From Aquimarina sp. Aq78 (GTDB taxonomy: Bacteria; Bacteroidota; Bacteroidia; Flavobacteriales; Flavobacteriaceae), in NCBI RefSeq assembly GCF_900299525.1, contig NZ_OMKA01000023.1:124001-188000 (forward strand): a DNA stretch of 64,000 bases, in the 5' to 3' direction. This document shows positions 54,356 through 64,000 of this stretch, in pieces (position 1 is the stretch's first letter; every line of letters begins with the position of its first letter). The notes under the pieces were generated by a model, which did not search any database, was not told the DNA's origin, and saw only the letters and a program-made list of their open reading frames with translations. Made by a program: the position numbers and the translations under genes.

Positions 54356-57300
54356 CTATTCTTTAATAAACTGCTTTGTTATTTGTTGTTTGTTAGTAGT
54401 GGTTAGTCTAAGAACATACATGCCAGGACTCAAATGATTTACATCAATATCTCTATTGTTCAATATTCCTTTATCTATTTCTTGACCTAGAATTGTATAT
54501 ATGCGATAAGAAGAATATTCATTATATGTACTTATCGAAAGCTTATTTTTGGCAGGGTTAGGATAAATTTTGGTTTCTATATGTTCTTTGTTAATAGTTA
54601 CTTCTTCAGAAGTCCACCAGTATTCTGGAGCTCCTACACAGAAACTTTTAGTATCTCTAATTCCAAAGGATCCACCAGATGCCAGAATAGCTCCTCCAAC
54701 ATCATTTTGAAGCGTATATGAACCATTACCTTCTGAGCAACACATACCATTTCTACCTTCATCATATAAAATGATTGTATAGCAGCCAGCCGATAGCCAT
54801 AAATCAATATTTGCAGTTGACCCTGCGACCCAGGATTCGTAAGGTCCTCCAGAGGCAACAATTTCATTGGTAGTATTTTTTTGAATTGCCCAACTTGTTT
54901 CTTCTGGATGATCGTCAAATGTGAGTGTTAATGTAGCGAAAGATGCGCCCAGTTTGGTATCTGTAGTTAATTTTATAGCATCTATTGCAATATCACTTAA
55001 CCAATTGTTTCCAGTAATACCATTAAATCGTAATTTAATACTTTTTCCTATATAGTCAGATAAATCCACTGTTGCCAATTTCCAGCGCCCTCCTTGATTA
55101 CCTGATTTGTTCCAAAGACTAGTCCAGGTAGTTCCGTCATCTAAGCTTATTTCGAAGTGAAGGGTTCCCATAGCTTGTGCTCCCCACATATGGTATTTAA
55201 AGCTAAACTGAGCTTCGGTTTTTTGTGATAAATCTATGCAAGGTGAATTAAGAATGGCTCTTTTTTGTGCATAATTAGGATCAGAAGCTTCCATGTATAG
55301 GTAATATTTACCTTGGCCAGGCCCTCTTGGTCCTGTGTTATTAGAAGGAGTTCCTCCTGTATTTATAGACCAATCAAAGTCATCATTTGCCTCTTGTGTC
55401 CATACCCCTAAAGTATTTTCAAAATTCTCTATATATGGATAAGAAGTTATACCATCAAAACAGCCTGTATATACCAGTGCAGTTGTAAAGATTTTTTGAG
55501 TACTAAAATCCGAAGTTGTACCATCACTACAAATACTTTTTATCTGTACCTTATATTTTGTGTTTGGTGATAAATCTGATAATATTGTTGAAATATCTGA
55601 CGTGCTGGTTTGTATCCAGTTAGGATTTCCTACTGCTTTATATTGTATTTCATAAATCGCACCGCCAACGGTATTCCATGAAACTTTTGCTTGAGAATCT
55701 TTAATTTCAGAAAAAGTTATACCTGTAGGTGTTTCTGCAGTACATTCCAGATTATCAGGTGTAATTCCGGTAACGATAAGTGAAAAGTTTTGAGCACCAT
55801 TAGTTAAATTTCCTTTATGAGTTACTGTTATAGTATATGTATCTAACGGGTTGTTGATTTTGATTTTCTCGAAAGGATCAACAGTATTATCACCTCTTCC
55901 ACTTTTCTTAACCGATATAAGTTTGAATGGCCTAAATGTTTTTTCATCTTTAGTAATTCTAATATCCAAATCATTTACTAATGAAGGAGTAGGGTCATTT
56001 ATAATTTTACTTGGTTTACCAGCTGGATCTGTCCATGAGATCGAAGCCATTAATGGAGTCGATCCATCTGCTTCTACGGTAATTGTATATGATTCTCCAT
56101 CATTTAACGACAACTCATTCATTAAAGTTTTGTTACCATTATAAGTTATGGTTTCGGCAGCAGATTTTGCATTTAATAATCCCCACCCATGTATTGCATC
56201 TGGTCCTAGAGGTCTGATGTCATCTGCCGTATGTAATGCTAACCCTTTTAAGGTAGCGGCTTTCATAAATGTACCATTAACATTGTTATAGTGTTCTTGT
56301 AATAATAATAATGATCCAGCAACATTTGGAGAAGCCATAGAAGTACCTGTTAGGTGACTATAGGCAGAATTCTTACTTGATGATGTAGAATAGACACTGG
56401 TTCCGTTACCTGTAATATCCGGTTTTATACGTAAGTCATCTGTTGGCCCTTCACTGCTAGAAACATGGATAAGAGTAGAAACAAAATTTCCATAAGGATC
56501 TATCCTCGCATCATCGGCATTGGCGACCACAATATTGTTTTTGGCCGTAGAATGTCCTGTAAGTTTATCATATTTTTTTTTCCCTTGTAAAGGTTTGCTA
56601 TTGGCAGTGTCATCCCTCCCGTTATTACCAGCGGCAACTACCATAAGATAATATGGTGCATTATACATGATTTGATCCCAATCTTTGGATTCTTCAATAT
56701 ATCCACCAAAAAAATAAGTAGGAAGTAAAACTTGCCCAAGGGGCCCTCTAACTCGATATCCGTAAGAGTGATTAGATACCAACATACCCTTAGAAGCTGC
56801 TTTTATAGCTTCTGCTTTATCTTTATTCCAGTCATATCCAATAGCTTTGGCTTGAGGCGCCATTCCTTTTGCATTTGGTTTAAGTCCAGAAGCCATGATT
56901 GTTCCTGTTACATGAGCAGAATGGTAATGAAGTCCTTTTGTATTGTCACCAATAGAAAATCGATTTTCACCTCCTGGTCCATCATATTCCTGATGTGTTT
57001 TTCTGGCTACTTTTGCATCCCATACATGTGCTGTCATATTTTGACCATTAAGATTTAAACCTAAAGATCCGCCAGTATTTAGATGATCGGCACGGGTTGA
57101 TCTTGCAGCGCTAATATTATAAGTGGTGTAGTAAATAGGGTTACCATTAGGTGCGATTTTCTGTAATTCTATATATTTACCTTTTGGTAAGTTGAGTTCT
57201 GTTTCCCAGCCTTTTTCTTTAGCTTTTTGTTTGGCCAACTCTTTTTCTGAAATTGCTTTCTTTTCAAATTGCTTTTCTAATTCGATTAATTTTTGCTGTC

Positions 57301-57412
57301 GATACTGTTTTGTGATTTGTTTTTGTTGTGTCTTGGTTTGTCCAAAAGTGATTGTACCAGTAAATAATAGAAACAGGATAGATATCCCGAACTGAGATTT
57401 TAATCTTTTCAT
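54356..57412 (-). CDS. Secreted S8 subtilisin-like protease 2 with T9SS sorting tail
   Basis: A 1018-aa exported protease. A signal peptide (to about 25, 'TITFGQ') and a Lys/Gln-rich coiled prosegment precede the S8 domain, with Asp132 ('HVWDAK'), His164 ('HYHSAHVTGT') and Ser358 ('GTSMASPN'). A P-domain-like sandwich follows, then one fibronectin III domain, a MAM-like domain (about 635-795, 'YPYIENFENTLGVW' to 'IAIDAIKL'), the Cys-rich module with 'GMCCSEGNGSY', and a T9SS tail ('IYPNPAKNKLSI...KQFIKE'). It is paralogous to S8 protease 1 in the catalytic half but has MAM instead of GEVED, and is not part of the recent exchange. Direct repeats on both sides suggest it was inserted here. Confidence 0.94.
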   Translation of the reverse strand: MKRLKSQFGISILFLLFTGTITFGQTKTQQKQITKQYRQQKLIELEKQFEKKAISEKELAKQKAKEKGWETELNLPKGKYIELQKIAPNGNPIYYTTYNISAARSTRADHLNTGGSLGLNLNGQNMTAHVWDAKVARKTHQEYDGPGGENRFSIGDNTKGLHYHSAHVTGTIMASGLKPNAKGMAPQAKAIGYDWNKDKAEAIKAASKGMLVSNHSYGYRVRGPLGQVLLPTYFFGGYIEESKDWDQIMYNAPYYLMVVAAGNNGRDDTANSKPLQGKKKYDKLTGHSTAKNNIVVANADDARIDPYGNFVSTLIHVSSSEGPTDDLRIKPDITGNGTSVYSTSSSKNSAYSHLTGTSMASPNVAGSLLLLQEHYNNVNGTFMKAATLKGLALHTADDIRPLGPDAIHGWGLLNAKSAAETITYNGNKTLMNELSLNDGESYTITVEADGSTPLMASISWTDPAGKPSKIINDPTPSLVNDLDIRITKDEKTFRPFKLISVKKSGRGDNTVDPFEKIKINNPLDTYTITVTHKGNLTNGAQNFSLIVTGITPDNLECTAETPTGITFSEIKDSQAKVSWNTVGGAIYEIQYKAVGNPNWIQTSTSDISTILSDLSPNTKYKVQIKSICSDGTTSDFSTQKIFTTALVYTGCFDGITSYPYIENFENTLGVWTQEANDDFDWSINTGGTPSNNTGPRGPGQGKYYLYMEASDPNYAQKRAILNSPCIDLSQKTEAQFSFKYHMWGAQAMGTLHFEISLDDGTTWTSLWNKSGNQGGRWKLATVDLSDYIGKSIKLRFNGITGNNWLSDIAIDAIKLTTDTKLGASFATLTLTFDDHPEETSWAIQKNTTNEIVASGGPYESWVAGSTANIDLWLSAGCYTIILYDEGRNGMCCSEGNGSYTLQNDVGGAILASGGSFGIRDTKSFCVGAPEYWWTSEEVTINKEHIETKIYPNPAKNKLSISTYNEYSSYRIYTILGQEIDKGILNNRDIDVNHLSPGMYVLRLTTTNKQQITKQFIKE

Positions 57413-57523
57413 TTTTTTGGTTTTAAGATGGTTATTAGTCTTGTGTAATGCTTAATAAAAGACAAAAAAGAAGAATGTATAGACAGTCTTTTTAAGGTTA
57501 TTTTAAATCGAATAAAAAAACAG

Positions 57524-57580
57524 AGAAAATTTGCTAAAACTCCGGTAGATTTAGAGCAAGCTTAAGAAATTACTTTTTTA
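57524..57580 (+). pseudogene. 57-bp direct repeat, copy B (orphan 3' end of a thioesterase gene)
   Basis: Encodes RKFAKTPVDLEQA and a stop in the same way as the real gene end at 54196-54252. Nothing thioesterase-like lies upstream: the bases before it belong to the leader of S8 protease 2. On the minus strand it contains the stop and last codons of the EamA gene, so the thioesterase and EamA genes were probably convergent, overlapping neighbours before the protease gene arrived. Confidence 0.85.
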
Positions 57581-58458
57581 GGAGGCTTAGTAACCAGGTA
57601 TACTCCCAAAAAAACCAATACTGCAGATATTATTTTGACTGGATTTAGTGAATCTGCACCCATTAACATGGCAAAACTAATAGCCAGAAGAGGTTGTAGA
57701 TATATAAATGCTGCGATTGTAGAAGCTCTTAAATGCCTTAGCGCAAATATGTTTAACAAATAGGTTAAAAATGTAGTTGCTATAACCACAAAAATCATTT
57801 TCCAGATTACCTCATATGGTAGCGAGAGCCATTCTACTTCACTAAATTCTGAAATGGTAATCGGAAAATTAATAATAACACCAAGTAAGAAAAACCACTT
57901 CATTAAAGTAATAGAATGATACTTGGTGGTTAAGGGTTTTACCAATATTAGATAAATAGCATATGAAGCTGCATTGATAACAAATAAAGCATTTCCTAAT
58001 GGGATATTTGGAGCATCCTGACGGATTTCTGAACCAAAAAGAATAAGGCCAAGTGCTCCCGAAAAACCTAGCAAAATACCAATAGTTCTTAAAAAAGTAA
58101 TTTTTTCTTTTATAAAAAAAGCAGATAAAATAAACACCAGAATTGGAGAGATGGTGATCATTACAGAGCTATTGATAGGTGTGGATAATTGCAATCCTTT
58201 AAAAAACATAAGCATGTTGATTACCATCCCAAAAATAGTACAAGCAATTACCCTTGGCCAGTCATTACGCTCTATTTTTTGTTTTGGTGCCCATATAGAT
58301 GCAAGCCAGAATAATAATGCAGCACCAACTACTCGCAATAAAATAAAACCAAATGGTTTGATATAGATAGGCATCACACCTTTGGCCACAGTATGATTTA
58401 TACCATATATCAAACTGGCACCAAATGCAGCGAGTAATGCAGCAGTTCTTTTATCCAT
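57562..58458 (-). CDS. EamA-family (DMT) transporter
   Basis: A 298-aa inner-membrane protein with ten hydrophobic helices arranged as two EamA repeats (about 8-135 and 150-290). It starts 'MDKRTAALLAAFGASLIYGINHTVAKG' and ends with a basic cytoplasmic tail. The family exports amino acids and other small metabolites; the substrate cannot be told. It is second in an operon with the ArsC-like gene, overlapping it by eight bases. Its stop codon lies inside the 57-bp repeat. Confidence 0.9.
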   Translation of the reverse strand: MDKRTAALLAAFGASLIYGINHTVAKGVMPIYIKPFGFILLRVVGAALLFWLASIWAPKQKIERNDWPRVIACTIFGMVINMLMFFKGLQLSTPINSSVMITISPILVFILSAFFIKEKITFLRTIGILLGFSGALGLILFGSEIRQDAPNIPLGNALFVINAASYAIYLILVKPLTTKYHSITLMKWFFLLGVIINFPITISEFSEVEWLSLPYEVIWKMIFVVIATTFLTYLLNIFALRHLRASTIAAFIYLQPLLAISFAMLMGADSLNPVKIISAVLVFLGVYLVTKPPKKVIS

Positions 58459-58804
58459 TAATAGTAATAGTTGCCTCTTCTACCACTTTTTTACTGTTTC
58501 CGATAAAGATTTTGTCATTAACAATAATTACTGGTCGTTTTAAGAAAGTATAATGCTCTAAGATTAATTTTTTATAATCTTCCTCAGATAAATCCTGATT
58601 TTTAAGATCTCGCTCTTTGTATAACCGTGCTCTTTTACTAAATAAAGCCTCATAGCTTCCAGCTAAGTCATACATTTTTTCAATTTGATCTGTGGTAATA
58701 GTTTCGTTTTTAATGTCTTGCAAAATGAAATCCGAGGATGGATTTAATTCATTTAAAATACGCCTGCAAGTATCGCAAGTAGACAAATGGTATATTTTTT
58801 TCAC
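58451..58804 (-). CDS. ArsC/Spx-like thioredoxin-fold protein
   Basis: A 117-aa cytoplasmic protein of the ArsC/Spx/YffB superfamily with a Cys10-Asp-Thr-Cys13 motif near the N-terminus and 'TFLKRPVIIVNDKIFIG' near residues 87-103, the usual cis-Pro region. True arsenate reductases of this fold depend on specific arginines; here 'KRAR' and 'LKRP' carry possible equivalents. No arsenic genes are nearby, so a redox or Spx-like role is as likely as arsenate reduction. It is first gene of the operon with EamA. Confidence 0.8.
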   Translation of the reverse strand: MKKIYHLSTCDTCRRILNELNPSSDFILQDIKNETITTDQIEKMYDLAGSYEALFSKRARLYKERDLKNQDLSEEDYKKLILEHYTFLKRPVIIVNDKIFIGNSKKVVEEATITING

Positions 58805-58945
58805 AGTTGATTATTTTAAGTGTCAAAATCATCACAAAGGAAATTCATTTCACAATTAAAACTCATATTTTTGGCTAAAAATTATGAAATGAGCTACAAT
58901 GATTATGTTGTTACTATACAATACGATTATTGGTAAATTTTATAC

Positions 58946-58971
58946 CTGTGCTAAGCATAGTCGAAATATGA
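58946..58971. repeat. REP-like repeat fragment
   Basis: A 26-base fragment containing 'gtgctaagcatagtcgaa', related to the palindromic motifs at 25981-26344. It lies 36 bases upstream of a DinB-like gene. Confidence 0.45.
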
Positions 58972-59006
58972 CTTTTGAAAAACAATAAAATAAACAGATA
59001 AGTACC

Positions 59007-59462
59007 ATGCAAGATTCAATAACAATTACTCGCGTAAATCGAAAAATATTAGAAAAAATGTTAGATAACTATTCTTTGGATCAATTAAATGAAGTGCCTG
59101 AAGGATTTAAAAATAACCTAATATGGAACATTGCGCACGTAGTGGTAACTCAACAACTATTGGTGTATAAATTGAGTGGATTACCAATGATGATTAATGA
59201 TGAAATGGTAGACTTGTATCGAAAAGGAACAAAGACCGAAAGACCAGTTACTGCAGAAGAAGTATCAGAAATAAAGAAACTTTTATTTACAACATTAGAT
59301 AAAACAGAAAAGGATTTAAGCGATGATATCTTTAAAAATTACAATGACTACAAGACTAGTACTGGATTTGTATTAAAATCTGTTGAGGATGCGATGAATT
59401 TTAATAATTATCACGAAGGGATTCATTTAGGATATATCTTGGCACTTAGAAAAGCGATTTAA
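59007..59462 (+). CDS. DinB-family protein (cytoplasmic)
   Basis: A 151-aa four-helix-bundle protein of the DinB superfamily. Metal-site histidines are in 'LIWNIAHVVVTQQLLVYKLSG' and 'NFNNYHEGIHLGYILAL'. There is no signal peptide, unlike the other DinB-like protein at 35003, and the two share little sequence outside the motifs. DinB-like proteins are induced by stress in some bacteria and some are thiol transferases; the reaction here is unknown. It is convergent with the lipoprotein gene to its right. Confidence 0.85.
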   Translation: MQDSITITRVNRKILEKMLDNYSLDQLNEVPEGFKNNLIWNIAHVVVTQQLLVYKLSGLPMMINDEMVDLYRKGTKTERPVTAEEVSEIKKLLFTTLDKTEKDLSDDIFKNYNDYKTSTGFVLKSVEDAMNFNNYHEGIHLGYILALRKAI

Positions 59463-59478
59463 GTAAGTTTGGATATAG

Positions 59479-59502
59479 AATTTATCTTTCCTAAGATAAA
59501 TT
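59479..59502. terminator. Bidirectional terminator
   Basis: A perfect 10-bp stem, arms 59479-59488 and 59493-59502, with a TCCT loop. It sits in the 46-base gap between convergent genes. Confidence 0.6.
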
Positions 59503-59508
59503 GTTTTA

Positions 59509-60288
59509 TCAAAAAATCTTAATTGCAAAAAACGAAGCAACCTCCTCCTTATTCAATTTTAATTCTATAGGTCCTTCTGCATAGGAGTTGATTTCATATT
59601 GATTGTAATAGAGAACAACTTCTTTATCTGTAAACCCTATAGTTGAAGGTAAACTGAAAGTATCATCTTCAAAAAAGAAACCGGTGCTATTAATCGATTC
59701 TTTTTCTGGGATTTCATGTTGTGTTCTAAAGATCTTTTCTACATAATCTTCAAATTCATTATAATTCTTAAATAATGACTTATTCGAAAATTGCTTTCCT
59801 GTTTTTGTGTCAATATTGATATAAGAAACTGTACCATTTCCATGAGCACCACCGGTAAATATATAAGAATCCATTACGACAGAGATTAAACCTGGACATT
59901 GAAAACTAAGTTCACAATCAATAGTAGCTTCATAAGGAACGATTTCTTCTGGGAATTCTTCACTAATATTTTGATACGAATTATTAAATTGAGAGATCGC
60001 TTCTTTAAGGTTTGGTTCTGATCCGTTTTCACCAATATTTAGAATAGAACAAGCTACATTTTCTATTTCTTTATTAATAATGGGAGCTATTGGATTATCA
60101 TCAACAATTTTTAATACGTTGATTTCTAAAGAAGCGCAATCCACATTTTTGCAATCAAGAAGGGTATCTACTGTAAAATTTTGTTTTTCAAAAGTGAAAG
60201 ATTCTGTATTGTCACAGCTATATAATCCCCAAAAAATTAGTAGCAAAAGAATGAATTTTGACTTGGTGTTAGTTTTTGTGTTAATCAT
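59509..60288 (-). CDS. DUF3298/DUF4163-type lipoprotein
   Basis: A 259-aa lipoprotein with lipidation site Cys25 ('GLYSCDN'). The domain layout resembles DUF4163 (about 45-150) followed by DUF3298 (about 160-255). The boundary motif 'YIFTGGAHGNGTVSYINIDTKTGK' is close to the usual 'TGGAHP' signature of the RsiV-like family. Homologues bind or sense extracellular ligands such as lysozyme (RsiV), but this protein has no anti-sigma part. It carries five further cysteines that could form disulfides in the periplasm. Function not known. Confidence 0.8.
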   Translation of the reverse strand: MINTKTNTKSKFILLLLIFWGLYSCDNTESFTFEKQNFTVDTLLDCKNVDCASLEINVLKIVDDNPIAPIINKEIENVACSILNIGENGSEPNLKEAISQFNNSYQNISEEFPEEIVPYEATIDCELSFQCPGLISVVMDSYIFTGGAHGNGTVSYINIDTKTGKQFSNKSLFKNYNEFEDYVEKIFRTQHEIPEKESINSTGFFFEDDTFSLPSTIGFTDKEVVLYYNQYEINSYAEGPIELKLNKEEVASFFAIKIF

Positions 60289-60333
60289 CTACTAAAGGTA
60301 TTAGACGAAATATGATTAGAACGAATTAAATCA

Positions 60334-60341
60334 TACATTTG
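60334..60341 (+). promoter_or_regulatory. Candidate -7 box for the trans-sulfuration gene
   Basis: TACATTTG matches TAnnTTTG and lies 60 bases upstream of the start at 60402. A -33 TTG is not found at standard spacing. No S-adenosylmethionine-riboswitch-like fold is evident in the short leader. Confidence 0.35.
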
Positions 60342-60401
60342 TCCCGTTTTTCAACATAAAACGACCAAGTTAATTTATTCTTGTTAAAAACTAATAAATA
60401 G

Positions 60402-61541
60402 ATGAAATTTAACACTAAAACAATTCACGGAGGACAGAAACACGATCCGGCTTATGGTGCCGTCATGCCTCCGATATATCAGACATCTACATACGCTCAG
60501 ACTACTCCGGGAGGACATAAAGGTTTTGAATATAGCAGAACACATAATCCTACAAGAAAAGCATTAGAAGATTCTTTTGCTAGTATCGAGAACGGAAAAT
60601 TTGGACTTGCTTTTGGATCAGGGCTTGCTGCCATAGACGCAGTAATCAAATTATTGAAACCTGGTGATGAGGTTGTTTCTACTAATGATTTATATGGAGG
60701 AACCTATCGTTTGTTTACTAAAATCTTTGAAGATTTTGGAATCAAGTTTCACTTTATAGGGATGGAAAATGCAGATAAAGTAGAAGATTATGTAAATGAA
60801 AACACCAAATTAATATGGGTTGAAACACCAACCAATCCTATGATGAATATTATTGATATTAAAGCGATAGCTGCAATATCAAAAACACACAATATTTTAT
60901 TAGCCGTAGATAACACTTTTGCTACTCCATACTTGCAAAGACCTTTGGATCTTGGTGCAGATATTGTAATGCATAGCGCTACCAAATATTTAGGAGGACA
61001 TAGTGATGTAGTTATGGGGGCATTAATTGTAAAGGATTCAACATTAGCAGAACGACTTTACTTTATTCAGAATGCAAGTGGTGCTGTTTGTGGACCGCAA
61101 GATAGTTTTTTGGTGTTAAGAGGGATTAAGACATTACATATACGTATGCAACGACACTGTGAAAATGGAGAAGCCATTGCAAAGTATTTGAAGAATCACC
61201 CTAAAATAGAAAAAGTATACTGGCCAGGTTTTGAAGATCATCCTAATCATGAAATTGCCAAAGCACAGATGGATGGTTTTGGAGGTATGATTTCTTTTGT
61301 AACAAAAGGAAGTGATTATGATAGTGCAATTAAGATCGTAGAGAATCTAAAATTCTTCACTTTAGCAGAATCTCTTGGCGGTGTAGAAAGCCTTGCAGGA
61401 CACCCAGCAAGTATGACACATGCTTCAATACCAAAAGAAGAACGTGAGAAAACAGGAGTAGTCGATTCTTTGATTAGATTAAGTGTAGGAATAGAGGATA
61501 TTAACGATTTAATTGCAGATCTTGAACAAGCTATTGGATAA
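60402..61541 (+). CDS. metB: Cystathionine gamma-synthase / trans-sulfuration PLP enzyme
   Basis: A 379-aa cytoplasmic PLP enzyme of the Cys/Met metabolism family. The PLP lysine is Lys195 in 'MHSATKYLGGHSDV', and the phosphate-binding 'EYSRTHNPTR' and 'GSGLAAIDA' segments are in place. C-terminal 'LAESLGGVESLAGHPASMTHA' is typical of both cystathionine gamma-synthase and gamma-lyase, which cannot be separated safely by sequence, so the symbol is the best guess. The enzyme would link cysteine and homoserine chemistry. It stands alone between a divergent lipoprotein gene and glutamate dehydrogenase. Confidence 0.88.
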   Translation: MKFNTKTIHGGQKHDPAYGAVMPPIYQTSTYAQTTPGGHKGFEYSRTHNPTRKALEDSFASIENGKFGLAFGSGLAAIDAVIKLLKPGDEVVSTNDLYGGTYRLFTKIFEDFGIKFHFIGMENADKVEDYVNENTKLIWVETPTNPMMNIIDIKAIAAISKTHNILLAVDNTFATPYLQRPLDLGADIVMHSATKYLGGHSDVVMGALIVKDSTLAERLYFIQNASGAVCGPQDSFLVLRGIKTLHIRMQRHCENGEAIAKYLKNHPKIEKVYWPGFEDHPNHEIAKAQMDGFGGMISFVTKGSDYDSAIKIVENLKFFTLAESLGGVESLAGHPASMTHASIPKEEREKTGVVDSLIRLSVGIEDINDLIADLEQAIG

Positions 61542-61568
61542 CCTAATTATTAAATTAAAAAAATAAAC

Positions 61569-61596
61569 TTGTTTTTTTAGGAATATCATATATTTG
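61569..61596 (+). promoter_or_regulatory. Promoter of glutamate dehydrogenase gene
   Basis: TTG at 61569-61571, 17 bases, then TATATTTG at 61589-61596. Both elements and spacing match the Bacteroidota housekeeping promoter (TTG / TAnnTTTG). The predicted start is about 40 bases ahead of the ATG at 61645. It is the best promoter in the window. Confidence 0.65.
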
Positions 61597-61641
61597 GCGT
61601 GATATTTCAACCTATAGATAAGAATCTATTAATTCAATTAA

Positions 61642-62988
<1,347 letters not shown>

Positions 62989-63016
62989 GTATTTAACGAT
63001 TCCTTAAAATAAAATT

Positions 63017-63049
63017 AAAGCCGTTTGGATATTTCCAAACGGCTTTTTT
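63017..63049 (+). terminator. Terminator of gdhA
   Basis: A 13-bp perfect stem (63017-63029 with 63034-63046), GC-rich core GCCGTTTGGA, and a T-run. It starts 28 bases past the gdhA stop. Confidence 0.85.
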
Positions 63050-63061
63050 AGTAAAAAAAAG

Positions 63062-63069
63062 TATCTTTG
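63062..63069 (+). promoter_or_regulatory. Candidate -7 box for the terminal lipoprotein gene
   Basis: TATCTTTG matches TAnnTTTG and is followed by 64 bases of leader before the ATG at 63134. A -33 element is not clear because the gdhA terminator lies just upstream. Confidence 0.4.
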
Positions 63070-63133
63070 CCGCTTTTTTTATGAAAAGTCCTACCCTGTT
63101 ATATAATAATCAATTTAAACTATTAATTTACAG

Positions 63134-64000
63134 ATGACAAAAAAACTGATTACATTAGGAAGAGTATGTCTGCTTTCAATTTTAATGATTAATGCTTCTT
63201 GTGATAAAGACGAAGAAGTGGTTTTAAATGATGATAATTTTATTACATCGGTTAAGCTAACAAGCGGAGATTTTACGAAAGATTTTGAAATTAAGGATAA
63301 CGAAGTAAATGGTGTAGTTCCTTACACGATTGATGATTTGGATATTGCATTTGCAATTACTATTTCTGATAAAGCAACTGTTACACCAGATCCAAGTACT
63401 ATTAGCTCTATTAAAGATCCTATTAATTTTATTGTCACAGCAGAGAATGGAGAGAAAAAGAATTACGTAGTAAATATAAAAAGGGAATTGAGTCCTGAAA
63501 ATGAGATAGTTTCTTTTCAAATAAAAACAGATCTTTTTGAAACAAATGCTGATATTGACAATGAAACAGGAAAAATTAATCAAAGAGTATTACCAAATAC
63601 GGTGTTAACTTCTATTGAAACTACTGGTGTAATTTCAGATAGAGCTACAATAAACCCTGACCCAAAAACTATTTCTGATTATACAAATCCAATTACATTT
63701 ACAGTCACAGCAGAAAATGGAGAAAGTAAAGAGTATCTAGTTACTCTAGAATTGATGAATAAAGAGTATACTGCGCAATGTGATATATCGAATGCAAGTA
63801 AATGGTTTGGAGGTGATGATAGAGTAATACCTGATTATCCTGAAATAGGCCCTAGAAATGTAGGTACTGGTCAAGTTATACTTTTAGCAAAAGATACATA
63901 TCCAACAAAATTTGGTTTTTTATTAAGAAGACCTTTTGTGAGTCGTCGAACTAATACAAATTATTTGGGGGATTTAGAATTTAAATTAAATATTAGAGAT
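63134..64000 (+). CDS. Lipoprotein with tandem DUF5018-like repeats (3' truncated by window edge)
   Basis: An open frame of 289 codons running off the window. The signal peptide ends in a lipobox with Cys23 ('MINASCDKDEE'). Two tandem ~85-aa repeats follow (about 38-122 and 126-210). Both have the pattern 'ATxxPDPxTIS' then 'DPINFxVTAENGExKxYxV', as in DUF5018/bacterial cadherin-like lipoprotein domains. After them a non-repeat part begins ('CDISNASKWFGGDD'), probably the functional domain, cut by the edge. It should be surface or periplasmic and anchored by lipid. Function unknown. Confidence 0.8.
   Translation, partial: MTKKLITLGRVCLLSILMINASCDKDEEVVLNDDNFITSVKLTSGDFTKDFEIKDNEVNGVVPYTIDDLDIAFAITISDKATVTPDPSTISSIKDPINFIVTAENGEKKNYVVNIKRELSPENEIVSFQIKTDLFETNADIDNETGKINQRVLPNTVLTSIETTGVISDRATINPDPKTISDYTNPITFTVTAENGESKEYLVTLELMNKEYTAQCDISNASKWFGGDDRVIPDYPEIGPRNVGTGQVILLAKDTYPTKFGFLLRRPFVSRRTNTNYLGDLEFKLNIRD

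Noticed and set aside
58451..58804. Arsenate reductase of an arsenic operon
   Set aside because: The CDTC motif fits the wider ArsC/Spx family, but no arsenic transporter or regulator is next to it.

Overview
The window is AT-rich and reads as a chromosomal segment of a marine-type Flavobacteriaceae (Bacteroidota). The evidence is three secreted proteases and a beta-propeller protein with C-terminal type IX secretion (T9SS) sorting tails, TAnnTTTG-type -7 promoter boxes, arrays of 'SLRTE'-ending FtsX permeases, a Mg-type HemB and SusD/DUF-rich lipoprotein style genes. An Aquimarina-like genus is a guess from gene content, not a proven assignment. No tRNA, rRNA, CRISPR, transposase or phage gene was seen.

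Region 1 (1-25980, all + strand) is a tandem array of eleven MacB/FtsX-type ABC permease genes. The first is cut by the window edge and ten are complete, each about 780-835 aa. It is followed by one LolD/MacB-type ATPase. Each permease holds two complete FtsX halves, so one polypeptide may form the whole membrane unit. Near-identical junction sequences between genes show that the array grew by tandem duplication and recombination. No HlyD-like or TolC-like gene is present here.

Region 2 (25981-33118) has a cluster of REP-like palindromic repeats, a secreted carboxypeptidase-regulatory-like protein whose last codons lie inside such a repeat, a stretch with three strong hairpins, and a two-gene operon (minus strand) of an ABC ATPase and an ABC-2 permease fused to an M1 metallopeptidase domain.

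Region 3 (33119-39319, + strand) is ordinary housekeeping: hemB, a TerB-like protein, a lipoprotein cytochrome c, a DinB-like protein, a CNNM/CBS (CorC-like) membrane protein overlapping an O6-alkylguanine-DNA methyltransferase, a membrane-anchored serine hydrolase, and a predicted 3'-5' exonuclease.

Region 4 (39714-57580) is an island of four large T9SS cargo proteins on the minus strand: an M14 carboxypeptidase, two S8 subtilases and a BNR/sortilin-like beta-propeller protein. All four carry a Cys-rich ~105-aa module just before the sorting tail. The M14 and first S8 genes share a 1,319-bp block that is essentially identical, while the M14 tail instead matches the beta-propeller gene: a clear gene-conversion mosaic. 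Their flanks are duplicated too, including a leader with an orphan start codon. A candidate structured RNA and an orphan terminator lie between the M14 and S8 genes. The second S8 gene sits between 57-bp direct repeats that are the 3' end of the neighbouring thioesterase gene, a footprint of its insertion. An alpha/beta hydrolase, a bestrophin-like channel and the thioesterase lie between the beta-propeller gene and the second S8 gene.

Region 5 (57562-64000) has an EamA transporter with an ArsC/Spx-like protein, a second DinB-like protein, a DUF3298-type lipoprotein, a trans-sulfuration PLP enzyme, NADP-type glutamate dehydrogenase with a clear promoter, and the start of a repeat-containing lipoprotein that runs off the right edge.
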